64,000 bases of DNA, from assembly GCF_022179125.1 (NCBI RefSeq), contig NZ_BPQG01000006.1:205375-269374 (forward strand), given 5' to 3'. Below the pieces are notes generated by a model. That model saw only the letters and a program-made list of their open reading frames with translations. It had not been told where the DNA came from and searched no databases. This document shows positions 1 through 9,011 of the stretch, piece after piece. Source of the DNA: Methylobacterium cerastii. Its GTDB lineage: Bacteria; Pseudomonadota; Alphaproteobacteria; Rhizobiales; Beijerinckiaceae. Position 1 is the stretch's first letter. Each line of letters opens with the position of its first letter. Both the position numbers and the translations under genes were made by a program.

Positions 1-2
1 GC

Positions 3-149
3 GGCATCGACGAGACCACGTCGCCGGAGATCGAAGCCGGGCTCGGCCGCACCCTGGAGCGGGCAGGCTTCCGCCCCGCGAGCCGCATCCTCGAAGTCGA
101 GGGCGAGTGCGGCGCCTGCCATGGGCGACAGGGCGACGACGCGCATTGA
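3..149 (+). CDS. Fur-family transcriptional regulator, C-terminal fragment
   Basis: Only the last 48 codons are present; the gene begins before the window. The readable tail carries an alternating charged/hydrophobic segment, then a C-x2-C pair (ECGACHG) near the end, as in the structural zinc site at the C-terminus of Fur/Zur proteins. Fur-family proteins are metal-responsive repressors. Which metal this one senses cannot be told from the fragment. It ends with TGA and is followed by a palindromic repeat rather than a clear terminator. Confidence 0.5.
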   Translation, partial: GIDETTSPEIEAGLGRTLERAGFRPASRILEVEGECGACHGRQGDDAH

Positions 150-196
150 GGGAGACGGCCGGCGGCGGACGATGCGCTCCCTTCCCACCCACCACC

Positions 197-303
197 TCAT
201 CCTGAGGTGCCGCGTCACCGGCCTCGAAGGAGGTCTGCAGAACGCGCACGATCCCTGGAGGGCTCCTTCGAGGCTTCCGCTTCTCGTCCGCACCTCAGGA
301 TGA
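197..303. repeat. Intergenic palindromic repeat element, about 107 bp
   Basis: Two nested perfect inverted repeats: outer arms TCATCCTGAGGTGC (197-210) and its complement (290-303), inner arms GCCTCGAAGGAG (221-232) and its complement (263-274). The whole element can fold into one long hairpin. It lies between the Fur-like gene and the convergent glycosyltransferase. The design is that of a dispersed REP/MITE-like intergenic element; the other palindromes in this window belong to a different sequence family. Confidence 0.75.
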
Positions 304-368
304 CGTGGATGGTAGGATCAGCCGCCTGACAGGAGTCAGCGCCGCCGAAAATCAGACCCTGGAAACGC

Positions 369-1982
369 TCAGAACGCGTTGCGATAGGCGCGGCGCGAAA
401 ACACCGTCTGGAACATGATCTGGATGTCGAACCAGATCGACCAGTTGTCGATGTAGTGCAGGTCGTGGGTGACCCGGCGCTCCATGTCGAGATCGGTCAG
501 CGTCTCGCCGCGCAGGCCGTTGACCTGCGCCCAGCCGGTGATGCCCGGGCGGACGTTGTGGCGCCGCGCGTAGAGCGCGATGCGTCGCTCGAAGCTGCGA
601 TCGTGGGCGAGCGCGTGCGGCCGCGGCCCGACGAGCGACATCTCGCCCTTCAGCACGTTGAGGATCTGCGGCAACTCGTCGATGTTGGAGCGGCGCAGGA
701 AGGCGCCGACCCGGGTGATCCGCGAATCGTTGCGCGAGGCCTGCTTGAACACCGCGTCGGATTCCACCTTCATGCTGCGGAACTTGAACACGCCGAAGGG
801 CTGCTGGTTGAAGCCGTAGCGCTTCTGCCGGAAGAACACCGGGCCGGGACTGTCGAGCTTGATCGCAACCGCCACCGCCGCGAGCAGCGGGCTCAGTGCA
901 AAGAGGGCGATGGTGGCGAGCGTCACGTCGAGGATGCGCTTGAGCAGAACCTCGGCAATGCTCAGGGGGCGGCGCCCGATGTTGATGCCCGAGAGCCGGC
1001 CGACGCGGGAGACTTGCATGTCGGGGAAGCGGTCGAGCACCGAGCCCGGGCGCAGGTGCAGGGCCGCCGGCACCCGAAGGAACGCGTCGATGCAGCGCTC
1101 GACCTCGGCGGTGTCGGCCCAGGGCACCAGGATGAAGACGTCGTCGGGTCGCAGGAACCGCACTACGGAGACCGCGAGGTCGAGGTCCTCGGACATCTGG
1201 GCGTGGCGGGTCGCCGCGTCGGCCCGGGTGTCGATTCGGCGGAGGTAGCTCGTGCCGACGACGCGCAGGCCGAGGGAGTCGGCTTCGTTGCTGGCGTAGA
1301 AGCGGGCGATGTCGTCCTCGAAGCCGACGAGGTGGACGCGGCTGACCGAGCTGGAGGCCGGCGTCACGCCGCGGCGCACGAGGCCGATCATCGCCGCGTG
1401 CGCCAGCATCAGCGCCGGCAGGCCGCAGACGAACAGGGTCAACGCGACGACGCGGGAGACGTCGTTGGTGGTCTTGGTGATGAAGCCCACGACCAGGGCG
1501 GCCGCCCACGCGACCAGCCACAGGGCGGCGCTGCGCTGGAGCGACGCCTTCTGCGCCAGCATCGCCTCGATCGCGTATTCCTCGCGCAGGGCCGAGGTCG
1601 AGACGATGACGAAGGCGAGGAGTCCCGAGAGCTGCAGGCCCCAGCTCGACGACAGCGGCATCACCTCGCCGTTGAGGATGTAGAAGTAGCCGTATTCGAT
1701 CACCATCGCGGTCAGAACGATCGACAGCATGTCGATCACCGCCACCGAGGCCGAGATGCCGACGCGGAACGCGTCCCGGCTCCGGCGCGGCAGCAGGGCC
1801 GCCCAAACCGTGCGCCGCCGCTCGGCCGAGGTCGGCAGCGGTTGGAAGGTCTCGGGCAGACGATCTTGAAACATCTGGCGCGCCATGTTCCGAACTGAAC
1901 CGGACAGTGTCCCGAAACGACGCACATCGTGGGTCGCAACGAGCACTCTTGGACGACGGAGCAAGCGTAGGGCCGTGATCAC
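369..1982 (-). CDS. Undecaprenyl-phosphate sugar phosphotransferase (exopolysaccharide initiation)
   Basis: 537 aa. Four to five hydrophobic segments in the N-terminal half, a central nucleotide-binding-like region, then a C-terminal bacterial sugar transferase domain with PGPVFFRQKRYG, FKFRSMK, a DELPQ-type motif (RRSNIDELPQILNVLKGEMS), VGPRP and RPGITGWAQVNG. This is the layout of polyprenyl glycosyl-phosphotransferases (WcaJ/ExoY type), which load the first sugar-1-phosphate onto undecaprenyl phosphate at the inner membrane for exopolysaccharide synthesis. The start could be the internal ATG 32 codons in (MARQMFQ), since the first residues are very arginine-rich. No other polysaccharide genes are adjacent. 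Confidence 0.85.
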   Translation of the reverse strand: MITALRLLRRPRVLVATHDVRRFGTLSGSVRNMARQMFQDRLPETFQPLPTSAERRRTVWAALLPRRSRDAFRVGISASVAVIDMLSIVLTAMVIEYGYFYILNGEVMPLSSSWGLQLSGLLAFVIVSTSALREEYAIEAMLAQKASLQRSAALWLVAWAAALVVGFITKTTNDVSRVVALTLFVCGLPALMLAHAAMIGLVRRGVTPASSSVSRVHLVGFEDDIARFYASNEADSLGLRVVGTSYLRRIDTRADAATRHAQMSEDLDLAVSVVRFLRPDDVFILVPWADTAEVERCIDAFLRVPAALHLRPGSVLDRFPDMQVSRVGRLSGINIGRRPLSIAEVLLKRILDVTLATIALFALSPLLAAVAVAIKLDSPGPVFFRQKRYGFNQQPFGVFKFRSMKVESDAVFKQASRNDSRITRVGAFLRRSNIDELPQILNVLKGEMSLVGPRPHALAHDRSFERRIALYARRHNVRPGITGWAQVNGLRGETLTDLDMERRVTHDLHYIDNWSIWFDIQIMFQTVFSRRAYRNAF

Positions 1983-2483
1983 GACGCCCGTGACCTTGCG
2001 CTAGACTCTTTCGCCATAAGACGCCGACCGGCGCGTCGCAACGTGAGGAAACTACCGAGAAGACCATTTCCCTAAGTTAAGAACGCAAAAGGAAATTGAT
2101 TATCGTCGTTACCCTACGGATTCGGTGGGGAATGCGTTTCGCGCTCACGCTTCATATCGTCGTGATGATTTGGAAAACATGACTTCGCAGTAGTCAGCGG
2201 CCGCGCGGGTCCGCAAGTCGCGTGACGACCCGGCGGCTTCGACGGGGCGCGCAGACTTGCGTGCATAAGGGGATGAGAGCGGACGCCGAGGGCAGGTGAG
2301 GCTTCTAGTGAGAGCGGGCTCGACTCCGTCAAAGCCGTGTTCGAGAGCTTGAAGACTTGGCATCGGCCCCGACGGGCGAGTTCGTCCACCGGCCAGGCAC
2401 AGTCCAAGCGAAGGCTCGGCTAAATCGAAGACTTGGCTGCATCGAAGCCCCGGCCCGCGTGCGCGGAGGCCGGGGCCGCGCGA
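1983..2483. other. Intergenic region, no gene seen
   Basis: No convincing reading frame. It holds the upstream region of the glycosyltransferase on its left side, a widely spaced inverted repeat CGCAAGTC (2212-2219) / GACTTGCG (2254-2261), and a direct repeat GAAGACTTGGC at 2351-2361 and 2428-2438. None of these matches a site type I recognise. Confidence 0.5.
2447..2476 (-). terminator. Hairpin downstream of the IsdG-like gene
   Basis: Perfect 9-bp stem GCCCCGGCC / GGCCGGGGC with a 12-nt loop, just past the stop codon of the monooxygenase gene. Neither strand has a T-tract after it, so it is a termination-like or mRNA-stabilising hairpin rather than a textbook intrinsic terminator. Confidence 0.4.
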
Positions 2484-2822
2484 TCATTCGGCGGCGACGG
2501 CGTTCTCGGCTCCGCCGACGGTCTGGATGGTCTCGAAGCCCTCGAACTGCGGATGTCCGAGATAGAGCGGCTTCGTCGTCGGCACGCGGCCGTGCGCCTT
2601 GCGGAACTGCTCGGAGCGGGTCCAGGCCTCGAAGTCTGCCTTCGAACGCCAGATCGTGTGCGACGCGTAGAGGATGTGGTCGTCCGCCTCCGGTCCGCGC
2701 AGCAGGTGGAACTCGACGAAGCCCTCCATCTCGCCGAGGTGGCTGTCGCGCCCGAGCCAGACCTGTTCGAAATCGGTAGCGGAGTCCTTAACGACTTTGA
2801 AACGATTCATCGCAATGAACAT
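2484..2822 (-). CDS. Antibiotic-biosynthesis-monooxygenase-fold protein, IsdG/HmoB-like
   Basis: 112 aa from the chosen ATG (MFIAMNRFKV); an in-frame ATG 11 codons upstream is possible but gives an unusual leader. The N-terminal MFIAMNRF, central FVEFHLLRG and YASHTIWRSKADFEAWTRSEQFRKAH match the ABM fold of heme-degrading monooxygenases, with the Asn, Trp and His positions of the IsdG family apparently kept. Such enzymes open heme to release iron in the cytosol. No heme transport genes are next to it, so heme as substrate is a family-based inference. Confidence 0.75.
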   Translation of the reverse strand: MFIAMNRFKVVKDSATDFEQVWLGRDSHLGEMEGFVEFHLLRGPEADDHILYASHTIWRSKADFEAWTRSEQFRKAHGRVPTTKPLYLGHPQFEGFETIQTVGGAENAVAAE

Positions 2823-3229
2823 CAACATCTCCATGATTTGATGGCGTCCGGCCATCGTTCCGAAGTCGGACTGCCGGTCTGCGTAGTTCCCACCCAGGGT
2901 TGCGGCCGGACGACGACCGCAAGTCGAGAACTCACTTACTATAGTTTTAGCGCGGGCATGAGGCGGGTAAGCGCGAACGCGGTGACAACCGCCCTGCTGG
3001 AACGATCTAAGCTTGCATTCTCGTTTAATTCGTGTCCTAGTTGTTTTTGTTGAAGCGCTCGGGTGGGTAGCCCTTCGCCCTCGCCGGGCGTCGGCAGGGC
3101 ACCGTCAGGCGCGCGCGAGGCAGGTGGCGGCCTGCGTGACTGGGTGTCAATCGTCCGAGCGGCGGCAGAACCGCGCGAGGATGGCGGTGCGCCCTAAGTT
3201 GTGGCCGCGAAACAGGACTGTGTCCGACG
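2823..3229. other. Divergent promoter region, no gene seen
   Basis: 407 bp between the divergently oriented monooxygenase and XRE genes. It contains two AT-richer patches (around 2935-2955 and 3010-3055), expected for promoters of both genes, but no confident -35/-10 pair or operator was picked out by eye. Confidence 0.4.
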
Positions 3230-3643
3230 ATGATGCCGAAACAGACCACCGACGTCGACCGCCTCGTCGGGCTCCGCATCACCGCCCTGCGCAAGGCCCG
3301 CGGGTTGAGCCAGACGGCGCTCGGCACGGCGGTGGGCGTCACCTTCCAGCAGGTGCAGAAATACGAAAAGGGCCAGAACCGTGTCGGCGCCGGGCGCCTG
3401 CGCGAGATCGCCCGGCTGCTCGACGTGCCGGTCTCGGCCTTCTTCGAGGAGAAGGACGAGGGCGCGGCCCCGAAGGAGGACGTGTTCGGCTTCCTCAGCG
3501 CGCACGGCGCGATCGAGCTGCTGCGCGCCTACGCGCTGATCGAGAACGACCAGATGCGCCGCGACGTGCTCGCGATCGTGCGGACGGTGGCCAAGCTCGG
3601 TCAGCCGCAAGCCGACGTGGCCGAGGCCGAAGCCGCCGAGTAA
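3230..3643 (+). CDS. XRE-family helix-turn-helix regulator
   Basis: 137 aa. Residues about 11-66 form an HTH_3 domain (LRITALRKARGLSQTALGTA, then FQQVQKYEKGQNRVGAGRL); the C-terminal half is an acidic helical region. This matches the small Cro/CI-like regulators that are single-copy and conserved in many alphaproteobacteria. The target is unknown. Two ATGs are in tandem at the start (MMPK). It converges with cobB, 58 bp away, so it is not part of the cobalamin operon. Confidence 0.85.
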   Translation: MMPKQTTDVDRLVGLRITALRKARGLSQTALGTAVGVTFQQVQKYEKGQNRVGAGRLREIARLLDVPVSAFFEEKDEGAAPKEDVFGFLSAHGAIELLRAYALIENDQMRRDVLAIVRTVAKLGQPQADVAEAEAAE

Positions 3644-3701
3644 CGCGATCTGATGGGCACCACGGGGGCGCGGTCCGCTGCGGCCTGCGCGGCGGTCCGC
3701 G

Positions 3702-5018
3702 TCAATCCTCCAGCGCGATCAGGTGGAAGAACGTGCCGGTGACGCGGCCGCGCCGATGCCCGGCGAAGCCGAGGTCGGTTCCTTCCGCATCCGCGACCCG
3801 GCAGAACGCCTCGTCCTCCGCCGGCGGTGGGGTGAGTTCGGTGGCGTAGTGGAACTCGTGGCCGACGAGGCGCAGCCCGGCCGGCCCCAGCAACCCGTCG
3901 CCGATCGGGTGGGCGACGCGGTATCCGAGATGGAGCTTGCGGGCCTTGTACGAGGTCGCGACCGGCAGCAACCCCGCCATCGGATGCCGGATGCCGGCGG
4001 CGTCCTCCAGGCTGTCACCCAGAACCATGTAGCCGCCGCACTCGCCGTGCACCGGCCGCGTCTCGGCGAAGGTCCGTAAGCCGTCGCGGAAGGTCGTGGC
4101 TGCGGCGATGCGGCCGGCATGCAACTCCGGATAGCCGCCGGGTAGCCAGCATACGTCGCAGCCGTCGTCCGGCGCTTCGTCGGCGAGCGGCGAGAACGGC
4201 ACGATTTCGGCGCCTGCCGCCTGCCAGCCCGCCGCCTGATGCGGGTAGAGGAAGCTGAACGCCGCGTCTGCGGCGACCGCGATGCGCTGGCCGGGCGGGC
4301 AGGGGAGGGCGCCCGCGCCGACGGGGACCGCACCGCCCGCTGCGGCCAGGATCGCGTCGCAGTCGAGCCCCTCGACGGCGAGGTCGCCGAGGCGGTCGAG
4401 GCGGGCGTCGAGGTCGGCGGTCTCGCGCGCCTGGACGAGCCCGAGATGGCGCTCGGGCAGGACCAGCGACGCGTCCCGCATCAGCGCGCCGAGCACCGGG
4501 ATGCCGACGCGCTGCAGCCCGGCCTCGACGAGGCGGCGATGGCGGGCGCTGGCGACCTTGTTCAGCACCACCCCGGCGATCTTGACGCGCCGGTCGTAGA
4601 GAGAGCAGCCGAGCGCGATGGCGGCGGCCGATTGCGCCGCCCCGGAGACGTCGAGCACCAGCAGCACCGGCCAGCCGTAGCGGGCGGCGATGTCGGCGTT
4701 CGCCCCCGTGCGGCCCTCGCCGGCGCGGACGCCGTCGAACAGGCCCATCGACCCTTCCGCCACGACGATGTCGGCATCGCGCACGGCAAAGCCCGCGACC
4801 GCGTCGAGGAGGGCCGGCCCCATGGCGAAGCTGTCGAGGTTCACGCTCGGATGGCCGGTGGCGGCGGCGTGGAAGGCCGGGTCGATGTAGTCCGGCCCGC
4901 ATTTCACGCCCCGCACGCGCAAGCCGCGCCGGGCGAGCGCCCGCATCAGCGCGAGCGTCACGGTGGTCTTGCCGGAGCTCGACCGCGGCGCGGCGACGAG
5001 GATGCCGGGCACGCTCAT
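3702..5018 (-). CDS. cobB: Hydrogenobyrinic acid a,c-diamide synthase (CobB)
   Basis: 438 aa. Residues 9-18 are an ATP-binding P-loop ([10 protein letters not shown]); an N-terminal dethiobiotin-synthase-like domain is followed by a C-terminal type 1 glutamine amidotransferase domain with nucleophile Cys327 (HGECGGYM). It amidates carboxylates a and c of hydrogenobyrinate with glutamine and ATP in the aerobic pathway. The start overlaps the end of cobM by 4 bp (ATGA type), indicating translational coupling. Last gene of the cobL-cobE-cobM-cobB unit. Confidence 0.95.
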   Translation of the reverse strand: MSVPGILVAAPRSSSGKTTVTLALMRALARRGLRVRGVKCGPDYIDPAFHAAATGHPSVNLDSFAMGPALLDAVAGFAVRDADIVVAEGSMGLFDGVRAGEGRTGANADIAARYGWPVLLVLDVSGAAQSAAAIALGCSLYDRRVKIAGVVLNKVASARHRRLVEAGLQRVGIPVLGALMRDASLVLPERHLGLVQARETADLDARLDRLGDLAVEGLDCDAILAAAGGAVPVGAGALPCPPGQRIAVAADAAFSFLYPHQAAGWQAAGAEIVPFSPLADEAPDDGCDVCWLPGGYPELHAGRIAAATTFRDGLRTFAETRPVHGECGGYMVLGDSLEDAAGIRHPMAGLLPVATSYKARKLHLGYRVAHPIGDGLLGPAGLRLVGHEFHYATELTPPPAEDEAFCRVADAEGTDLGFAGHRRGRVTGTFFHLIALED

Positions 5019-5809
5019 GCGTTCGAATCCTCGGCGTCCACCGTCCCGACCGCGCCGCCGGGCCGGAACCGGCGGTCGTAGTCGGCGGCGTAGAGCGCGC
5101 TCTCGCGAAAGTCTTCGGCGCCGAGCGCCGGCCCGACGAGGATGAGCGCCGTGCGCTCGATGCCCGACCCCGCCACCAGGTCGGCGATCGTCGCCAGCGT
5201 GCCCGTGATCACCCGCTCGTCCGGCCAGGAGGCGCGGAACACCACGGCGGCCGGGCAGGGCGCGCCGTAGAACGGGATCAGCTCGGCGACGACCTTGTCC
5301 AGGATGTGGATCGAGAGGTGCAGCGCGAGGGTCGCGCCGGTGGCGGCGAAGGCGGCCAGCGTCTCGCGCTCCGGCATCGCGCTCGCCCGGCCGGAGGTGC
5401 GGGTGAGGACGACCGATTGCGCCACGCCCGGCACCGTCAGCTCGCGCTTCAAGAGCGCGGCCGCGGCGGAAAACGCCGGAACGCCCGGCGTGACCGTGTA
5501 GGGGATGCCGATGCGGTCGAGGCGGCGCATCTGCTCGGCGAGCGCGCTCCAGATCGAGAGGTCGCCGGAATGCAGCCGGGCCACGTCCTCCCCGCGCGCA
5601 TGCGCCGCCTCGATCTCGGCGACGATCGCATCGAGGTCGAGCGGGGCGGTGTCGACGATCCGCGCGCCGGGCGGGCACCAGCCGAGGATCTCCGGCGCGA
5701 CCAGCGAGCCGGCATAGAGGCAGACCGGGCAAGCCGCGATGCGGTCGCGCCCGCGCAACGTGATGAGGTCGGGGGCGCCCGGTCCGGCGCCAATGAAATG
5801 GACGGTCAT
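5015..5809 (-). CDS. cobM: Precorrin-4 C11-methyltransferase (CobM)
   Basis: 264 aa tetrapyrrole methylase. It begins [17 protein letters not shown] (SAM-binding GAGPG) and keeps LHSGDLSIW and the [12 protein letters not shown] segment typical of CobM/CbiF. It methylates C11 of precorrin-4 to precorrin-5 using SAM. It overlaps cobE upstream and cobB downstream by 4 bp each. Confidence 0.95.
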   Translation of the reverse strand: MTVHFIGAGPGAPDLITLRGRDRIAACPVCLYAGSLVAPEILGWCPPGARIVDTAPLDLDAIVAEIEAAHARGEDVARLHSGDLSIWSALAEQMRRLDRIGIPYTVTPGVPAFSAAAALLKRELTVPGVAQSVVLTRTSGRASAMPERETLAAFAATGATLALHLSIHILDKVVAELIPFYGAPCPAAVVFRASWPDERVITGTLATIADLVAGSGIERTALILVGPALGAEDFRESALYAADYDRRFRPGGAVGTVDAEDSNA

Positions 5810-6276
5810 GCGGTCGCGATCTGCGCCGCTCGGGCGCGCTTGGATTCAAGATTCGGGTGTTCGGCGCCCGTCGGCGCCATCGCCGCGAGCGCGCAGGTGA
5901 CCCGCCCGTCGTCGATGCGGGCGAGGACGAGGCGTCCGCCCTCGCCAGCCACCGCCAGGGCGGTCGCCTCGGCCAGCGAGCCGACGCCGCGCGACTGCTC
6001 GATCCGGGCCGAGCGCGTCGGCACGCGCGGATCGACCGAAAGGAGCGCTTCGGGCTCCACCGACGCGGGCACGAGGCCGAAGGCGGCGGCGGCCTCTTGG
6101 ATCGCCGGCTCGCCGGCGCGGTCGGCGGCGGTGACTATGGCGACGAGGGCGCCCCCGCACGCGGCCTCGTCGAGGGCGCGGCGGATCAGGGCGACGATCG
6201 CTTCGGGGGCGACGCCGTGCCGGAAGCCGATGCCGGCGACGAGGCGGGGTCCCGTCACGGCTTGGTCCAGGCCCAT
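5806..6276 (-). CDS. cobE: Cobalamin biosynthesis protein CobE (CbiG C-terminal-like)
   Basis: 156 aa from ATG at 6276; an ATG nine codons upstream is also in frame. It contains the family opening VAGIGFRHG, the pattern E-A-I-x-x-L, and a C-terminal VAEASAL-like stretch ([19 protein letters not shown]). CobE is required in the aerobic pathway and resembles the C-terminal domain of CbiG, but its exact reaction is unsettled. The start overlaps the end of cobL by 22 bp and the stop overlaps cobM by 4 bp. Confidence 0.9.
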   Translation of the reverse strand: MGLDQAVTGPRLVAGIGFRHGVAPEAIVALIRRALDEAACGGALVAIVTAADRAGEPAIQEAAAAFGLVPASVEPEALLSVDPRVPTRSARIEQSRGVGSLAEATALAVAGEGGRLVLARIDDGRVTCALAAMAPTGAEHPNLESKRARAAQIATA

Positions 6277-7499
6277 TGCGTCACCGGCATCGCCGCCCGC
6301 CATCCGTGCAGACCGCCGACCGGGTCGGCGCGGGCGATCGACAGCCGCCGCAGCGACCCGCCCTGCGCGGAGAAGGCGGCGAGCAGCACCGCCTCGCCCT
6401 CCAGCGTCACCGCGTTGGCCACGAGCCGGCCGCCGGATCGCAGGGCGGCCAAAGCCGCTGGCAGCACGCCCGGTGCCGAGAGGCCGCCGCCGACGAAGAT
6501 CGCGTCCGGCGCCGGCAACCCGGCGAGCGCGTCCGGCGCCGGGCCGTGGACGACGGCCAGTCCCGGCACGCCGAGGGTCTGCGCGTTGCGGGCGATGCGC
6601 TCGGCGCGCGCGGGATGGGCCTCGATCGCCAGCGTCCGCATGGCGGGATGGCGCAGCATCCATTCGATACCGACCGAGCCGGCGCCGGCGCCGACGTCCC
6701 AGAGCAGTTGCCCCGCGAGCGGACGAAGCGCCGCGAGCGTCACGGCGCGGATCTCGGCCTTGGTCAGCTGCCCGTCGTTCTCGAACCAGCCGTCGTCGAG
6801 CCCGGCGGCGAGGCCGACCGCGCGACAGCCGGGCTCGCCGACCACCTCGATCGCCAGGGTGTTCAGGGCGTCGATGTCGCCGAGGTCAAAGCCGCGCGCC
6901 GGGCTCTCACGCAGGCGCTCGCGCGGGCCGCCCATGGCCTCGCACACCGTGATCCGCGAGGCGCCGAAGCCGCGTTCCGTCATCAGCGCCGCGACCGCGG
7001 CCGGCGTCGTCCCGTCCCAGGACAGGACGAGCAGGCGCGCGCCGGGCTGCAGGTGGCGGACGACCTGCGCGAGCGCCCGGCCGTGCAGCGTGACGCAGGC
7101 GCATTCGGCGAGCGGCCAGCCGAGGCGGGCGCAGGCGAGGCTGAAGGCGGAGGGAAGCGGGAAGGCGCGGATCTCGGCGGCCGGTACGATCCGGGCGATC
7201 TCGGCGCCGATGCCGTAATGGAACGGGTCGCCGGTGGCGAGCAGGCAGGTCGGCGTCCCGCGCCGCGCCAGGATGTCGGGATAGGCGTCCGAGATCGGAC
7301 TCGGCCAGGCGCGCGATTCCGCATCGAGCCGGCCGGCGAGCGCGAGGTGGCGGCCGCCGCCATAGACCACGCGGGCGCCGTCGAGCGCCGCGGCGGCCGC
7401 GGGCGAGAGCCCGGCGCGGCCATCCTCGCCGATCCCGACGATCGCGAGCCACGGCGCGGGCCTCGACACCGGTTCGGGCCTATCGGACAAGGCGGCCAT
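6255..7499 (-). CDS. cobL: Precorrin-6Y C5,15-methyltransferase (decarboxylating), CobL
   Basis: About 414 aa from ATG 7499. The N-terminal half is a CbiE-type methylase (LAIVGIGEDG, LLATGDPFHYGIG); the C-terminal half is a CbiT-type methyltransferase (LTKAEIRAV, LLWDVGAGAGSVGIEW, DAIFVGGG). The fused enzyme methylates C5 and C15 of precorrin-6B and decarboxylates the acetate side chain, giving precorrin-8X. An in-frame ATG four codons upstream (7511) is possible. The start codon lies within a CATG shared with the divergent cobK start, so no promoter fits between them. Confidence 0.95.
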   Translation of the reverse strand: MAALSDRPEPVSRPAPWLAIVGIGEDGRAGLSPAAAAALDGARVVYGGGRHLALAGRLDAESRAWPSPISDAYPDILARRGTPTCLLATGDPFHYGIGAEIARIVPAAEIRAFPLPSAFSLACARLGWPLAECACVTLHGRALAQVVRHLQPGARLLVLSWDGTTPAAVAALMTERGFGASRITVCEAMGGPRERLRESPARGFDLGDIDALNTLAIEVVGEPGCRAVGLAAGLDDGWFENDGQLTKAEIRAVTLAALRPLAGQLLWDVGAGAGSVGIEWMLRHPAMRTLAIEAHPARAERIARNAQTLGVPGLAVVHGPAPDALAGLPAPDAIFVGGGLSAPGVLPAALAALRSGGRLVANAVTLEGEAVLLAAFSAQGGSLRRLSIARADPVGGLHGWRAAMPVTQWAWTKP

Positions 7500-8262
7500 G
7501 CGGATCCTCATCCTCGGGGGCACGACGGAGGCCAGCGCCCTCGTCCGCGGCCTTCTCCCCCATCCCGGCCTCGCCGTCACCCTGTCGCTGGCCGGCCGCA
7601 CCGCGAACCCGGCGGTCGAGGCGGTCCCGACCCGCGTCGGCGGGTTCGGCGGCGCCGAGGGTCTGGCCCGCTACCTGCGCGACGAGGCGGTCGATCGGCT
7701 GGTCGACGCCACCCACCCGTTCGCCGCGCGCATCGGCCGGAACGCCTCTGACGCCGCGGCGGCGGCCGGCGTGCCGCTCCTGGCGATCCGCCGCCCGGCC
7801 TGGGCGCGCGCGCCGGGCGACCTCTGGAACGAGGTCGAGAGTGTCGCGGACTGTGTCGCGGCGCTGGGCGCGGCGCCCCGGCGCGTCTTCCTCACGGTGG
7901 GCCGGATGGAGGTCTCTGCCTTCGCCGCGGCGCCCCAGCACGAATACGTCGTGCGCACGATCGAGCCGCTCGGCGACGCGCTCCCCGTGCCGCGCCTCAC
8001 GGCGATCCGCGCGCGCGGCCCCTTCGACGAGGCCGCCGAGACGGCGTTGATGCGGGACGCCGCCATCGCGGTGCTGGTGACCAAGAACGCCGGCGGCGCC
8101 GCGACCTACGGCAAGATCGCTGCGGCGCGACAGCTTCGGCTGCCGGTGGTGATCGTGCGCCAGCCCTGGAAGCCGGCGGTCGAGACGGTGGCGGACGCAG
8201 CCGGGGCCGTGGCGCGGCTCGTCGGCGCGGGCCGGCCTCATCCGACGCTGCGCGGCGTGTAG
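7498..8262 (+). CDS. cobK: Precorrin-6A reductase (CobK)
   Basis: 254 aa. Opens MRILILGGTTEA (Rossmann nucleotide site) and has LVDATHPFAARI, VFLTVGR and TKNAGGAATYGKI, all diagnostic of CobK/CbiJ. It reduces precorrin-6A to precorrin-6B with NADPH. It is the only gene on the plus strand inside the minus-strand cob run. Its 5' end touches cobL (CATG) and its 3' end overlaps cobJ by 25 bp, so it is likely expressed from a promoter inside cobL. Confidence 0.95.
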   Translation: MRILILGGTTEASALVRGLLPHPGLAVTLSLAGRTANPAVEAVPTRVGGFGGAEGLARYLRDEAVDRLVDATHPFAARIGRNASDAAAAAGVPLLAIRRPAWARAPGDLWNEVESVADCVAALGAAPRRVFLTVGRMEVSAFAAAPQHEYVVRTIEPLGDALPVPRLTAIRARGPFDEAAETALMRDAAIAVLVTKNAGGAATYGKIAAARQLRLPVVIVRQPWKPAVETVADAAGAVARLVGAGRPHPTLRGV

Positions 8263-9011
8263 ACGAACGGCCGCTCGCCCGGCCCGCGCGGGATCAGCCG
8301 CGTGGTCGAGGCGCCGATGACGACCATCGTCGCCATGTCGGCGGTGGCCGTGCGCGCCTCGGTCAGCGTCATCACGCGGATCGCCTCGTCGGGGCGCGTC
8401 ACGGCGCGGGCGAACACCACCGGCGTGTCGGGCCGCCGGATCTCGGCGGCGATGCCGAGGGCCTTGCCCAGCTGCCAGGGCCGAGCCGACGAGATCGGGT
8501 TGTAGAGCGAGACCACGAAGTCGGCGCGCAGCACGGCTTCGAGCCGGGCGGTGATCACGTCCCAGGGCTTGAGGTTGTCCGACAGCGAGAGCGCGCAGAA
8601 GTCGCCCCCCAGCGGCGCGCCGAGGCGGGCGGCCGCCGCCAGCATCGCGGTGATGCCGGGCTCGACGGTGATCGCGAGGTGGCGCCATGCCGGATCGCCG
8701 GCCTCCACCGCCTCGAACACCGCCGCCGCCATCGCGAACACGCCGGGGTCGCCGCCCGAGACCACCGCCACCCGCCGGCCGGAGGCCGCCAGTTCCAGCG
8801 CATGGCGCGCGCGGTCCACCTCGACACGGTTGTCGCTGGCATGCCGCGTCAGCCCCGGCCGATCGGGCACGCGGGAGACGTAGGGGATGTAGCCGATCAG
8901 GTCCTCGGCCGCATCGAGCGCAGCCTGCGCGCGCGCGGTGAGCAGCCCGGCGTCGCCCGGCCCGAGGCCGACGACCGCGAGGCTTCCGCCTCCCGCGACA
9001 CGTGCGCTCAC
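8238..9011 (-). CDS. cobJ: Precorrin-3B C17-methyltransferase (CobJ)
   Basis: 257 aa. SAM site VVGLGPGD, the conserved GYIPYV, VVSGGDPGVFAMA, EPGITAMLAAAARLGAPLGGDF and SLYNPIS motifs are all present. It methylates C17 and performs ring contraction, giving precorrin-4. Coupled to cobI by a 4-bp overlap; its 3' end runs 25 bp into the antiparallel cobK. Confidence 0.96.
   Translation of the reverse strand: MSARVAGGGSLAVVGLGPGDAGLLTARAQAALDAAEDLIGYIPYVSRVPDRPGLTRHASDNRVEVDRARHALELAASGRRVAVVSGGDPGVFAMAAAVFEAVEAGDPAWRHLAITVEPGITAMLAAAARLGAPLGGDFCALSLSDNLKPWDVITARLEAVLRADFVVSLYNPISSARPWQLGKALGIAAEIRRPDTPVVFARAVTRPDEAIRVMTLTEARTATADMATMVVIGASTTRLIPRGPGERPFVYTPRSVG

Noticed and set aside
3702-5849. 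A 715-codon fusion of cobM frame and CobB
   Set aside because: Residues before MSVPGI are a shifted frame of cobM; CobB alone has normal length.
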